Made by a program: the position numbers and the translations under genes. A DNA stretch of 64,000 nt, from the NCBI RefSeq assembly GCF_007005445.1, contig NZ_CP041387.1, positions 4,975,501-5,039,500 of the forward strand, in the 5' to 3' direction. Positions 50,807 to 59,733 of the stretch are shown piece after piece (the first letter of the stretch is position 1; the number at the start of each line of letters is the position of its first letter). This DNA is from Rhodopseudomonas palustris (lineage in GTDB: Bacteria > Pseudomonadota > Alphaproteobacteria > Rhizobiales > Xanthobacteraceae). The notes under the pieces were generated by a model. That model was not told the origin of the DNA, ran no database searches, and saw only the letters and a program-made list of their open reading frames with translations.

Positions 50807-51712
50807 TCAGTTCCTGATGTCCATGGCGCTGCGCATCGAGTCGCTCAGCAGGTTGAAGCAGATCGACACCGCGAAGATCATCACGCCGGGCAGCGCCGCC
50901 ACCCAGGGATTGACGTAGATCGCGGTGCGCAGCGTGTTCAGCATCAGGCCCCATTCCGGCTCCGGCGGCTTGGTGCCGAGGCCGAGAAACGACAGGCCGG
51001 CGGCGAGGATCATCGACACCGAGATCAGGCCGGTGGCGTAGACGAAGATCGGTCCGAGCACGTTGCCGAGCATGTGCACCCGCATGATGGTGAAGGCGCC
51101 GGCGCCGGAGGCGCGTGCGGCTTCGACGAAGTCCATGTTGCGGACGCTGGTGGTGACGCTCTCGGCGACGCGGGTGATCTGCGGCACGAACACCACGGTC
51201 AGCGACACGATCGAGTTGGTGATGCCGGCGCCGAGCGCACCGGAGATCGCGATCGCCAGCAGCACCGAGGGGAAGGCGTAGAACACGTCGATCGTCCGCA
51301 TGATCGCGGTGTTGACCTTGCCGCCGACATAGCCGGCGACGAGGCCGAGCGAGGTGCCGATCATGAAGGCGAAGATCACCGGCAGCACGCCGATGAACAG
51401 CGACAGCCGGCCGCCATAGACCAGCCGGGCCAGCATGTCGCGGCCGAGCTCGTCGGTGCCGAGCGGATAGTTGGCGGTGCCGATCGGCTTCAGCCTTCGG
51501 ATCATCGAGCCCTGATACGGGTCGGCGAGGTGCAGCCAAGGTGCGAACACGGCCGCCAGCACGATCAGCAGCAGGATGACGCCGCAAGTCATCGCGATCT
51601 TGTCGCGGATCAGGCGCCGGCCGACATTGGCCCAATAGCCGCGCGCTTTGCCGGCGGGGGCGGTCTGCGGTGCGGCGTCGGCAGCGGTCAAACTCATCGT
51701 CGGTGCTCCCAT
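50807..51712 (-). CDS. Oligopeptide/dipeptide ABC transporter permease (DppC-type)
   Basis: A 301-residue permease with about six spans. It has the OppC/DppC N-terminal helix followed by LHLADPYQGSMIRRLKPIGTANYPLGTDELGRDMLARLVYGGR-type sequence (family landmark GTDELGRDMLARL) and the coupling motif VEAARASGAGAFTIMRVHMLGN. An alternative start, ATG 51697 (MSLTAADAAPQ), is possible. It is co-transcribed with the DppB-type gene (4 bp gap). Confidence 0.92.
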   Translation of the reverse strand: MGAPTMSLTAADAAPQTAPAGKARGYWANVGRRLIRDKIAMTCGVILLLIVLAAVFAPWLHLADPYQGSMIRRLKPIGTANYPLGTDELGRDMLARLVYGGRLSLFIGVLPVIFAFMIGTSLGLVAGYVGGKVNTAIMRTIDVFYAFPSVLLAIAISGALGAGITNSIVSLTVVFVPQITRVAESVTTSVRNMDFVEAARASGAGAFTIMRVHMLGNVLGPIFVYATGLISVSMILAAGLSFLGLGTKPPEPEWGLMLNTLRTAIYVNPWVAALPGVMIFAVSICFNLLSDSMRSAMDIRN

Positions 51713-51716
51713 GACG

Positions 51717-52670
51717 TCAGGCCCGCTTGATCCGCGGATCGATCAGCGCCTGGGCGATGTCGACCGAGAGATTGAGCAGCACGAAGAACAGCGCCAACAC
51801 CAGGATCGTGCCCTGCAGCAGCGGCAGGTCGCGCTGGAAGATCGCCGAGTTGAGCAGCAGGCCGGAGCCAGGCCAGGAGAACACCGTCTCGACCAGGATC
51901 GAGCCGCCGAGCATGTAACCCAACTGAAGGCCCATCACCGCGAGCGCGGTCGGCGCCGCGTTCTTGATGACGTGACCGAACACGCCGGTCTCACGCAGGC
52001 CCTTGGCGCGCAGCGCCTCGACGAAATCCTGCGACAGGGTATCGCCGGTCAGCGCCCGCACCGTGCGGGTGACGATGCCCATCGGAATGACGGATGTGGT
52101 GATCGCCGGCAGGATCAGATAGCGCAGGTGCTCCCAGTCCCAGGCCCATTGTCCGGAGCCGCCGGGACCGGCGCCGACCGCGGGCAGCCAGTTGAGCTGC
52201 ACCGAGAACACGATCACCAGCACCATGCCGAGCCAGTAATGCGGCACCGAGACGCCGGCGATGGCGATGCCGGTGGCGAGCTTGTCGATCCAGGTGTCGC
52301 GGAAGTAGCCGGCGATCAGGCCGAACAGCAGTCCGAACGAGAATCCGATGATCGCGGCGGCGATCGCCAGCATCACGGTGTTGCTGACGGCGCGCATCAC
52401 CTCGGCCAGCACCGGCCGGCCGGTGGCGATCGAGGTGCCGAGATCGCCGTGCACCGCCTTCCACAGCCACAGCCCGAACTGCACCGGCAACGGCCGGTCG
52501 AAGCCGTAGGCGGCGCGGAGCTGCGCCGCGAGTTCCTGCGACGCGTCCGCCGGCAGCACGGCGACCAGTGGGTCGCCGGGCGTGATGTGCACCAGCAGGA
52601 AACACACCAGCGCGACGCTGAGGACGATCGGAACGACATAGACGATGCGGCGGGCGATATAGGCGAGCAC
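51717..52670 (-). CDS. Oligopeptide/dipeptide ABC transporter permease (DppB-type)
   Basis: A 317-residue permease with about six spans. The N-terminal MLAYIARRIVYVVPIVLSVA and the HITPGDP motif are typical of DppB/OppB, as is the coupling helix SQDFVEALRAKGLRETGVFGHV. The start is a GTG at 52670. It is separated by about 200 bp from the substrate-binding gene upstream, a gap occupied by an inverted repeat element. Confidence 0.92.
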   Translation of the reverse strand: MLAYIARRIVYVVPIVLSVALVCFLLVHITPGDPLVAVLPADASQELAAQLRAAYGFDRPLPVQFGLWLWKAVHGDLGTSIATGRPVLAEVMRAVSNTVMLAIAAAIIGFSFGLLFGLIAGYFRDTWIDKLATGIAIAGVSVPHYWLGMVLVIVFSVQLNWLPAVGAGPGGSGQWAWDWEHLRYLILPAITTSVIPMGIVTRTVRALTGDTLSQDFVEALRAKGLRETGVFGHVIKNAAPTALAVMGLQLGYMLGGSILVETVFSWPGSGLLLNSAIFQRDLPLLQGTILVLALFFVLLNLSVDIAQALIDPRIKRA

Positions 52671-52710
52671 GGTGCACCTTCGATTCAGCAGATCAGGACG
52701 ACTTCCTTGC

Positions 52711-52856
52711 CCTTCTCCCCTCGTGGGAGAAGGTGGCGCGGACGAAGTCCGCGCCGGATGAGGGGGCGAGGCGGGAGAGGTGCGTCACCGCGTCTACCCC
52801 TCACCCGTCTGCGCGCCTGGCGGCGCGCATCCACCCTCTCCCACAAGGGGAGAGGG
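52711..52856. repeat. Inverted repeat element (CTCCCC-TGTGGGAGA family)
   Basis: Left arm 52715-52736 (CTCCCCTCGTGGGAGAAGGTGG) and right arm 52831-52852 (CCACCCTCTCCCACAAGGGGAG) are inverted copies with two mismatches. They bound an element with internal GCGCGGACGAAGTCCGCGC and GCGCGCCTGGCGGCGCGC hairpins. The pattern resembles a widespread proteobacterial intergenic repeat. It lies between the SBP and permease genes of the amidase-linked operon and may set their relative expression. Confidence 0.75.
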
Positions 52857-52866
52857 AAGCCGTCTC

Positions 52867-54528
52867 CTACGGTGCGATCGACACCGGGGAGAAGTCGACG
52901 AACCAGCTCTTCGGCTGCACGAAGCCCTTGACCTTCTGGCTCATCGCGCGGGGCCCGACGTCGTGGGCGACGTAGAGGAACGCGGCGTCGTCGATCGAGG
53001 CGGCGTTCAGCTCGGCGAGGACTTCATCACGCTCCTTGTCGGTGAAGGTGGTGCGCGCCTTCTTCACCAGTTCGTCGAACTTCGGATTGTTGATGTAGCC
53101 CCAGTTGTTCGACACCGGCGGCGCCATCGACGACTGCAGGAAGCGCACCAGCGCGAAGAACGGATCCATCGCCGCGTAGGTGACGTTGATCGCATCCGAG
53201 CCGTTCGCCGACGGATCCTTGACGCCGCGGCGCCAGTTGGTGAACAGCGTGTTCCATTCGATCACGTCGAGCTTGACGTCGAAGTAACACTCCGCCAGCG
53301 CCTGCTGCAGATACTCGTTCATCGGCAGCGGCAGCATCTGGCCCGAGCCGGACGCCGAGGTCTGCACCTTGACGGTGAGTTTCTTGTTCGGGCCGTAGCC
53401 GGCTTCCTTCATCAGCTTCTGCGCCGCCGGCAGATCGTACTTGATCTGGAACTGCGGCTTGCCGCGCCAGGGATGGCCGGGCTCGAACGTGCCGGTCGCC
53501 GGCACCATCAGGCCGGCGAGCAGGCCGTCGCGCATGCCCTCGCGATCGATGCACAGATTGGCGGCGCGACGGACGCGGATGTCGTTCCACGGCGAGCCTT
53601 CGATTCGCGAGAACTGCCACGGCCAGACGTGCGGCTGCTCGTTCTTCTCGATCTTGAAGCCGCGGGCCTCGATCTCCTTCACCGCATCCGGCGCCGGCGC
53701 TTCGACCCAGTCGACCTGGCCGGACAGCAGCGCCGCGGTGCGGGCATTGGCTTCCGGCATCGGCAGCAGCACCATGCGGTCGACATGCGGGACGCGCTTC
53801 TTGTCCCAGTAGCCGTCGTTCTTGGTGAGCTCCAGCCGTTCGCGCGGCGTGAACTTCGCCATCTTCCACGGGCCGGTGCCCGACGCGTCCTTGGCGAAGG
53901 CGGCCCAGGCGGCGGTCGACTTCGCCTTGGCGTCGGCGCCCTCGGCCTTGTCGTACAGCGCCTGCCACTTGGTCGGGCTCGCCATGAACAGGTTGGTGAG
54001 GTTGATCGGCAGGAAGCTGTCGGGCTCCTTGGTGGTCAGCTCGACGGTCAGGTCATCGATCTTCTTCGCCGACACCAGCGTCGGCATCCGCGATGCTGTC
54101 ACGCCGATCTGGCTGGGGTCGTATTGCGGTGCATCTTTGTTGAGCACCTTGTCGACGTTCCACACCACAGCGTCGGCGTTGAAGTCACTGCCGTCGTGAA
54201 ACTTCACGCCCGGACGCAGTTTGAAAATCCACTTTGTGTGATCATCGTCCTTCACCTTCCACTCGGTGGCGAGGCCGGGGATGACCACACTCGCTTTGGT
54301 TGCCGACGACAGGTCCCACATCGTCAGGCCGTCATACATCGTCAGACCCGTGAAGCGATTACCTTCGAAGCCCTGATCGGGCTGACCGAGCGTGCGTGGA
54401 ATGTCCGCGGCCGTCATGCCGATGCGCAGAACGGATTCGGCGGATGCCAGCGACGGCACCATGAAGACGCTTGCCATCGACAGAGCGAGCAGCACAGCAC
54501 GGCGGTTGTTACGACCAAAATTACGCAT
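52867..54528 (-). CDS. ABC transporter substrate-binding protein, family 5
   Basis: A 553-residue periplasmic binding protein of the DppA/OppA family (SBP_bac_5). The signal peptide is AVLLALSMASVFMVPSLASA. Landmarks are KWIFKLRPGVKFHDGSDFNADAVVWNVDKVL and VRRAANLCIDREGMRDGLLAGL. It is the first gene of the operon with permeases, ATPases and the amidase. A paralogue with the same layout is encoded divergently from 54716. Confidence 0.92.
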   Translation of the reverse strand: MRNFGRNNRRAVLLALSMASVFMVPSLASAESVLRIGMTAADIPRTLGQPDQGFEGNRFTGLTMYDGLTMWDLSSATKASVVIPGLATEWKVKDDDHTKWIFKLRPGVKFHDGSDFNADAVVWNVDKVLNKDAPQYDPSQIGVTASRMPTLVSAKKIDDLTVELTTKEPDSFLPINLTNLFMASPTKWQALYDKAEGADAKAKSTAAWAAFAKDASGTGPWKMAKFTPRERLELTKNDGYWDKKRVPHVDRMVLLPMPEANARTAALLSGQVDWVEAPAPDAVKEIEARGFKIEKNEQPHVWPWQFSRIEGSPWNDIRVRRAANLCIDREGMRDGLLAGLMVPATGTFEPGHPWRGKPQFQIKYDLPAAQKLMKEAGYGPNKKLTVKVQTSASGSGQMLPLPMNEYLQQALAECYFDVKLDVIEWNTLFTNWRRGVKDPSANGSDAINVTYAAMDPFFALVRFLQSSMAPPVSNNWGYINNPKFDELVKKARTTFTDKERDEVLAELNAASIDDAAFLYVAHDVGPRAMSQKVKGFVQPKSWFVDFSPVSIAP

Positions 54529-54715
54529 TCGACGAGAGTCCCTATGCAGTGACTAATTGGCAGGCTGGTCAATGCAATGCATGTGCCATCCAAAGCGGCA
54601 GTCGGCCGCGGGGCGCGCCGGAGAAGACGCGCAGACCCCCAATGCAAAACTGCAGGTCCGGCGTGGCGCGTCCGTTGCAAGCGGTTCGCCCATCGTCATC
54701 AGGAGATCAGTTGCG

Positions 54716-56317
54716 ATGGTGCGACTTAAGAGTTCATGGGTGCTGGGCGCGTTGTTTGCCGCGGCGAGCGCAATCGGTGCGGCGCGTGCGGAAACAGTGG
54801 TGCGTTACGGGATCTCGATGGCCGACATTCCGCTGACCACCGGTCAGCCGGATCGCGGCGCCGGCGCGTATCAGTTCACCGGCTACACCATCTACGATCC
54901 GCTGGTGGCGTGGGAGATGAACGTCGGCGATCGGCCGGGCAAACTCGTGCCGGGGCTGGCGACCGAGTGGAAGGTCGACGATGCCGACAAGACCAAGTGG
55001 CGCTTCACGTTGCGGAAGGGCGTCAAGTTTCACGACGGCAGCGACTTCAACGCCGACGCGGTGATCTGGAATCTCGACAAGGTCCTCAACGACAAGGCGC
55101 CGCAATTCGACAAGCGGCAGAGCGCGCAGGTCAAGACGCGGCTGCCCTCGGTGAAGAGCTACGCCAAGATCGACGATTCCACCGTCGAGATCACCACCAA
55201 GACGGTCGACTCGTTCTTTCCGTATCAGATGCTGTGGTTCCTGGTGTCGAGCCCGGCGCAGTACGAGAAGGTCGGCAAGGATTGGGACAAGTTCGCCGCC
55301 AATCCGTCCGGCACCGGTCCGTTCAAGCTCACCAAGCTGGTGCCGCGCGAACTCGCCGAGCTGACGAAGAATAGCGATTACTGGGACAAGTCGCGGCTAC
55401 CGAAGACCGACAAGCTGGTGCTGGTGCCGATGCCGGAGGCGCTGACCCGCACCAATGCGCTGCTGGCCGGGCAGGTCGATCTGATCGAAACGCCCGCGCC
55501 CGACGCGGTGCCGCAGCTCAAGGCCGCCGGCATGAAGATCGTCGACAACGTCACGCCGCACGTCTGGAACTATCACCTTAGCGTGCTGCCCGGCTCGCCG
55601 TGGACGGACGTTCGCCTGCGCAAGGCGCTCAATCTCGCGATCGATCGCGAGGCGGTGGTCGGGCTGATGAACGGCCTCGCCAAGCCGGCGATCGGTCAGG
55701 TCGATCCGTCGAGCCCGTGGTTCGGTCATCCGTCGTTCAAGATCAAATACGATCTGGCCGAAGCCAAGAAGCTGGTGAAGGAAGCCGGCTATTCGCCGGA
55801 AAAGCCGCTCAAGACCACCTTCATCATCGCCAACGGCGGCACCGGCCAGATGCTGTCGCTGCCGATGAACGAGTTCCTGCAGCAGAGCTTCAAGGAGATC
55901 GGGATCGACGTCGAGTTCAAGGTGGTTGAACTCGAAGTGCTGTACACCGCCTGGCGCAAGGGCGCGGCCGACGAATCCAACGCCGGCATCACCGCCAACA
56001 ACATCGCCTACGTCACCTCCGACCCGCTGTATGCGATCGTGCGGTTCTTCCATTCCGGTCAGGTGGCGCCGGTCGGCGTCAACTGGGGCGGCTACAAGAA
56101 CCCGAAGGTCGATGCGTTGATTGACGAGGCCAAGCAGACCTTCGACGACAAGAAGCAGGACGAGCTGCTGGCTCAAGCGCATGCCCAGATCGTCGACGAT
56201 GCGGCGCTGGTGTGGGTGGTGCACGACACCAATCCGCATGCGCTGTCGCCGAAGGTGAAGAGCTTCGTCCAGGCCCAGCACTGGTTCCAGGATCTGACGA
56301 CGATCGGCCTGCAGTAG
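54716..56317 (+). CDS. ABC transporter substrate-binding protein, family 5 (divergent paralogue)
   Basis: A 533-residue periplasmic binding protein, clearly paralogous to the one at 52867-54528. Both share ISMADIPLTTGQPDRG-type mature N-termini (TAADIPRTLGQPDQG in the other) and KFHDGSDFNADAVIWNLDKVLNDKAPQFD. The ATG at 54716 follows AGGAG and starts the signal peptide VLGALFAAASAIGAARA; the longer frame from 54557 is not signal-like. No permease genes accompany it, so it probably shares the divergent transporter with altered ligand specificity. A terminator follows. Confidence 0.92.
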   Translation: MVRLKSSWVLGALFAAASAIGAARAETVVRYGISMADIPLTTGQPDRGAGAYQFTGYTIYDPLVAWEMNVGDRPGKLVPGLATEWKVDDADKTKWRFTLRKGVKFHDGSDFNADAVIWNLDKVLNDKAPQFDKRQSAQVKTRLPSVKSYAKIDDSTVEITTKTVDSFFPYQMLWFLVSSPAQYEKVGKDWDKFAANPSGTGPFKLTKLVPRELAELTKNSDYWDKSRLPKTDKLVLVPMPEALTRTNALLAGQVDLIETPAPDAVPQLKAAGMKIVDNVTPHVWNYHLSVLPGSPWTDVRLRKALNLAIDREAVVGLMNGLAKPAIGQVDPSSPWFGHPSFKIKYDLAEAKKLVKEAGYSPEKPLKTTFIIANGGTGQMLSLPMNEFLQQSFKEIGIDVEFKVVELEVLYTAWRKGAADESNAGITANNIAYVTSDPLYAIVRFFHSGQVAPVGVNWGGYKNPKVDALIDEAKQTFDDKKQDELLAQAHAQIVDDAALVWVVHDTNPHALSPKVKSFVQAQHWFQDLTTIGLQ

Positions 56318-56346
56318 TCGGGCGTCCGTAAATTCTCGACGACGAT

Positions 56347-56382
56347 AAGGGCTGCGCATGATGGTGCGCAGCCCTTTTCTTA
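56347..56382 (+). terminator. Rho-independent terminator
   Basis: GGGCTGCGCA / TGCGCAGCCC, a perfect 10-bp stem with a 6-nt loop, followed by TTTTCTT on the plus strand, 30 bp after the stop of the paralogous substrate-binding gene. The A-rich opposite side (AAGGGC preceded by GATAA) makes it mainly a plus-strand terminator. Confidence 0.88.
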
Positions 56383-56518
56383 TCGCTGAAGATTGTTGCT
56401 TATCGCTTGTGCAAAGCTGGTCTTATCGCTTCCGGATGCCCGCCCAACATTGCGGCAGCATCTGCCTAATGTTGGCGCGGCCCGATTCCGAATCCGTTCG
56501 AGCGCATCCGGTGAATTG

Positions 56519-56953
56519 TCACTCCGGGAAGTCGCGGGCCGTCAGCCGACCGTCGCCGTCCTTGTCGATCTCCTTCATCCAGCCGACGCTGCCGTCGATG
56601 AACTCGGCGCGCGACACCCGGCCGTCACCGTCGGCGTCGTTGCGCGGCAGAGTCAGGCCGTCGGCTATCTGCCGGATCTTGGCCTGCTCCGCAGGCGAGA
56701 ACCGCGCGATTCCGGCGTCGCGCACCTTGTCGAAGCGGGCGTATTCGTCGCGGTCGAGAGAACCGTCCGCATTGGCGTCGAAGGCGTAAAACCGCTGTGC
56801 GCGTCCCTCCCGGATCTCGTCCAGCGTCACGACGCCGTCATTGTTGATGTCCCATTGTTCCAGGAAGTGGGACAGGCTGGCCGAGTCCGCGGCGATCGCC
56901 GGCGTGAGAAACGTAGCGGCCGCAACGGCCGCCACGAGAAGGCGTTTGGTCAT
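56519..56953 (-). CDS. Exported EF-hand protein
   Basis: A 144-residue secreted protein with four EF-hand loops after a signal peptide (LLVAAVAAATFLTPAIA): DINNDGVVTLDE (35-46), DANADGSLDRDE (59-70), DADGDGRVSRAE (106-117) and DKDGDGRLTARD (130-141; the last ends in Asp, not Glu). Such loops bind Ca2+ or similar metal ions in the periplasm. It lies 20 bp downstream of the TonB receptor gene on the same strand, so the two are probably one operon with a metal-related role. It lacks the position-2 proline of lanmodulin loops. Confidence 0.88.
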   Translation of the reverse strand: MTKRLLVAAVAAATFLTPAIAADSASLSHFLEQWDINNDGVVTLDEIREGRAQRFYAFDANADGSLDRDEYARFDKVRDAGIARFSPAEQAKIRQIADGLTLPRNDADGDGRVSRAEFIDGSVGWMKEIDKDGDGRLTARDFPE

Positions 56954-56973
56954 ATCGTATCCTTGCTGGTTGA

Positions 56974-59343
56974 TCAGAACGACGCCTTGATGCCGGCGTA
57001 GAAGCCGCGGCCGTCGCCGGGCAGGAAGGCGGCCTGATCGGGGCGCGCCTGATCCACCACCAGCGTGGTCGCCGCATAGGTCTTGTCGAACAGGTTGGTG
57101 ATCTCGCCGAACACCCGGAAGGTCTTGTTGATCCGGTACTCGCTGCGCAGGTCGACCACGGCGTAAGGGTCGGCATACAGCGTGTTCATGTTGTCGACCG
57201 CGACCTTGGCCGGGCTCCAGCGCACCGCGCCCTGCATCATCCAGGCGTCGGTCGCCTGCAATTGCAACTGCGCGTAGATCAGATGCGGCACGGCGCCGCC
57301 GAGCCTGTTGTTGCCGCGCAGCGGATCGTCGACGAAACGGAAGTCCTGATAGGTGTAGGCGAGTCGGCCCGACAGCCGATCGGTGAACTTCATGCCGGCG
57401 CCGAGCTCGATGCCGAAATGCGTGGTGCGGTCGGCGTTGATCGCACCGAGCGAGGCGCCGGTGACGTCGCGCAGGTTGAGCAGTTCGTTGTCGATCCAGG
57501 AGTAGTAGGTGACGACGTCCCACGAGAACCGGTCGGCGCGGCCGCGCCAGCCGCCCTCCACCGTGACCGCGGTCTGTGCCGACAGGTTTGGTGTCGCGAA
57601 CGCCGCGGCCGCCAGAGTCGGGCTGGGTGGCGTCGGGCGGCCGGGGCTCGAATTCGGCGTGCCGTTGATGGTGGCGATCAGGTCGTCGTGGGTCGGCGGC
57701 TCGAAGCTGTGGCTGCCGGCGATGAAGAAGGTCTGGGTCGAGTCCGGCCGGTACGACAGTGCCAGACTTGGATTCCAGCCCGAGTACGATCGCGCATAGC
57801 TGTTGGTCTGAGTCGGCACCGCTCCGTTCGGCAGCAGCACGTTCGGCCTGGACGGATTGTACGCGATGGTCGGCCGCGTCGCGGCGGTGTAGAGATCGTC
57901 GTTGTCGCGCGTCGCATAGGCGTAGGAGATCGCCGGCGACACCGTCCATTGCTGCCAGACCGGCACGTTGGCGCCGGCGTAGAGCGACAGCGTCTGCGCA
58001 TCCAGCCGGTTGCTGCCGAACTGCGCGCCGGTCATGCCGCTCTGATTGAGGTAGTAGTCGCGATCCGCCGAGCCGACGCTGTACTGCGCGGTGGTTTCGA
58101 ACAGCGGCAGCAGCGCGTCGGCCGGGTTGTAGGCGTAGCGCACCAAGCCGGTGAAGTCGCCGCCCTTGGTGGCGCGCACCCCCGAAGAGATCGGAAACCG
58201 GAAGGTGTCGTCGGTGTAGGTGTAGCCGAGCGCGATATCGATCAGATGCGCATCGAAGGTCGCGGTGGTGCGGTTGCCGATCATGAACTGGCTGGCGTCG
58301 CGCCGCGGCTTGTCGCGCACCGCGTTCGGCCCCGGATTGATCGCGACGCCGTTGACCACGGTCGGGCCGGTCGCGGTCTGCCGCGGATTGGCGAACAGCG
58401 CATCCTTGTTGATCGGCCCGGCGACGTCGAATCCGAGATCGGTGTAGCCCAGGAAGAACCGGGTCTTGACGTTCTCCGACAGCGCGATGCCGACATTGGC
58501 GTTGAGGCTGGTGCGGTCCGACGCATTGTAGTCGCGGAATCCGTCGCGGCGGGTGGTGTCGAACTGCAGGAACGCGTCGACATTGTCCTTCTTGGTGCCG
58601 ATCTGGGCGCTGCTGTTGATCTGGCCGAAGCTGCCGCCGCTCACCGACATCTGCACGCCGGGCTGGCTCGATCCGGTCGGCGATACGAAATTGATCGCGC
58701 CGCTCAGCACGGTGGCGCCGAGCCGGTTGGCCATGTAGCCGCGATACACTTCGATCGCCTCGGCTTGCCGCGGATTGGCGAAGCCGACGATGTAGGAGCC
58801 GTCGGCGCGATTGATCGGCAGGCCGTTGTACAGCACCAGCACGCCGCGCTCGGCCGGATTCTGCTGTGCCGATCCGCGCATCTGGATCCGCGGCTGGTCA
58901 TTGGCGCCGAGGAAATTCTGGATGATCAGCCCGGGAACGCCGGACAGCGTATTGGCCAGCGTCGGGTTGCCGGCGTTCGGCATGTCCTTCTGCGACACCA
59001 GCGCGACGCCGCCCGCCAGCACGTTGAAGCGCTCGCGCACCAGGTCCACGGTCCGGGTTGCGGAAGCCGCCGGCGCGGTGCTGGGCGTCGCGGCCGGCGC
59101 GGCGCGGCGCACTACCGATTGCGGACGTGCCGGGCTGCGGACGGCTTCACGGCGCTGCTCGACCACGATGGTGTCGAGCGTGATGGTGGCGCCGGGCGTA
59201 GCCGATTGCGCAAAGCAAAGCTGGCTGCTCGACGTCAACAGCGCCGCGACCGCGATGGTCGACACCGATCGCCGTCGTGCCCCCGTCTCGACCCCCTCGG
59301 TCAAGCCGCGCAATTCCGGATGTGCATCCGCTTTCATTCCCAT
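56974..59343 (-). CDS. TonB-dependent outer-membrane receptor
   Basis: A 789-residue TonB-dependent receptor. A long charged leader (MGMKADAHPELRGL...) precedes the signal hydrophobic stretch TIAVAALLTSSSQLCFA. A proline/alanine-rich region then leads to the plug (LANTLSGVPGLIIQ, DQPRIQMRGSAQQN, EVYRGYMANRLGATVLSGAINFVSP) and the barrel, ending GFYAGIKASF. By pattern it belongs to the FecA/COG4772-like group; its substrate is unknown. Start is ATG 59343 or 59337. It is operonic with the EF-hand gene and divergent from a Crp/Fnr regulator. Confidence 0.88.
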   Translation of the reverse strand: MGMKADAHPELRGLTEGVETGARRRSVSTIAVAALLTSSSQLCFAQSATPGATITLDTIVVEQRREAVRSPARPQSVVRRAAPAATPSTAPAASATRTVDLVRERFNVLAGGVALVSQKDMPNAGNPTLANTLSGVPGLIIQNFLGANDQPRIQMRGSAQQNPAERGVLVLYNGLPINRADGSYIVGFANPRQAEAIEVYRGYMANRLGATVLSGAINFVSPTGSSQPGVQMSVSGGSFGQINSSAQIGTKKDNVDAFLQFDTTRRDGFRDYNASDRTSLNANVGIALSENVKTRFFLGYTDLGFDVAGPINKDALFANPRQTATGPTVVNGVAINPGPNAVRDKPRRDASQFMIGNRTTATFDAHLIDIALGYTYTDDTFRFPISSGVRATKGGDFTGLVRYAYNPADALLPLFETTAQYSVGSADRDYYLNQSGMTGAQFGSNRLDAQTLSLYAGANVPVWQQWTVSPAISYAYATRDNDDLYTAATRPTIAYNPSRPNVLLPNGAVPTQTNSYARSYSGWNPSLALSYRPDSTQTFFIAGSHSFEPPTHDDLIATINGTPNSSPGRPTPPSPTLAAAAFATPNLSAQTAVTVEGGWRGRADRFSWDVVTYYSWIDNELLNLRDVTGASLGAINADRTTHFGIELGAGMKFTDRLSGRLAYTYQDFRFVDDPLRGNNRLGGAVPHLIYAQLQLQATDAWMMQGAVRWSPAKVAVDNMNTLYADPYAVVDLRSEYRINKTFRVFGEITNLFDKTYAATTLVVDQARPDQAAFLPGDGRGFYAGIKASF

Positions 59344-59554
59344 GCCCCGTCCATTCGATGATCGCCCGTCGTGTCGACGCGCGCAGCGGCGATGTGCTCG
59401 CCCTCCTCGCGAACGAAAGACCGGCCGTCCCAGCCGACCCCCGTGCCGGCAACAGCACAGGAGGGGCGATGACGAGCGATCTTTCGGATGTGATCTCGAT
59501 GGCAACCCGGCTTTCTCGATCGGCCTCGACCATATCGAGCACGTCCGCGGCGCT

Positions 59555-59572
59555 GTTTGCTTTCGAGCAAAC
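59555..59572. promoter_or_regulatory. Candidate Crp/Fnr-family operator
   Basis: GTTTGCT-TTCG-AGCAAAC is a perfect palindrome (7-bp arms, 4-bp spacer) in the divergent region between the TonB receptor and the Crp/Fnr gene. Its TTGCT-N4-AGCAA core has the geometry of an FNR-type site with A-to-C and T-to-G changes. Binding by the adjacent regulator is an inference from spacing and symmetry. The rest of the 59344-59733 gap shows no gene. Confidence 0.6.
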
Positions 59573-59733
59573 AACGCGCGACGTCGCACGCGGCGAAGCT
59601 GGAAATCCTTGCAAGTGTGACATTTATTCACGCGCCGATTAGAGGGCTTCAAAACACAGCCGGCCTCCGTGCTGATAGGGAGAGCGTCGTAGGGAACGCT
59701 CGACGACAAACGCCGCACATTCACGGATCGACG

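Noticed and set aside
56519..56953. Calling the EF-hand protein lanmodulin
   Set aside because: The loops lack the diagnostic proline at position 2 and the full acidic set; four standard-looking EF loops support only a general metal-binding call.
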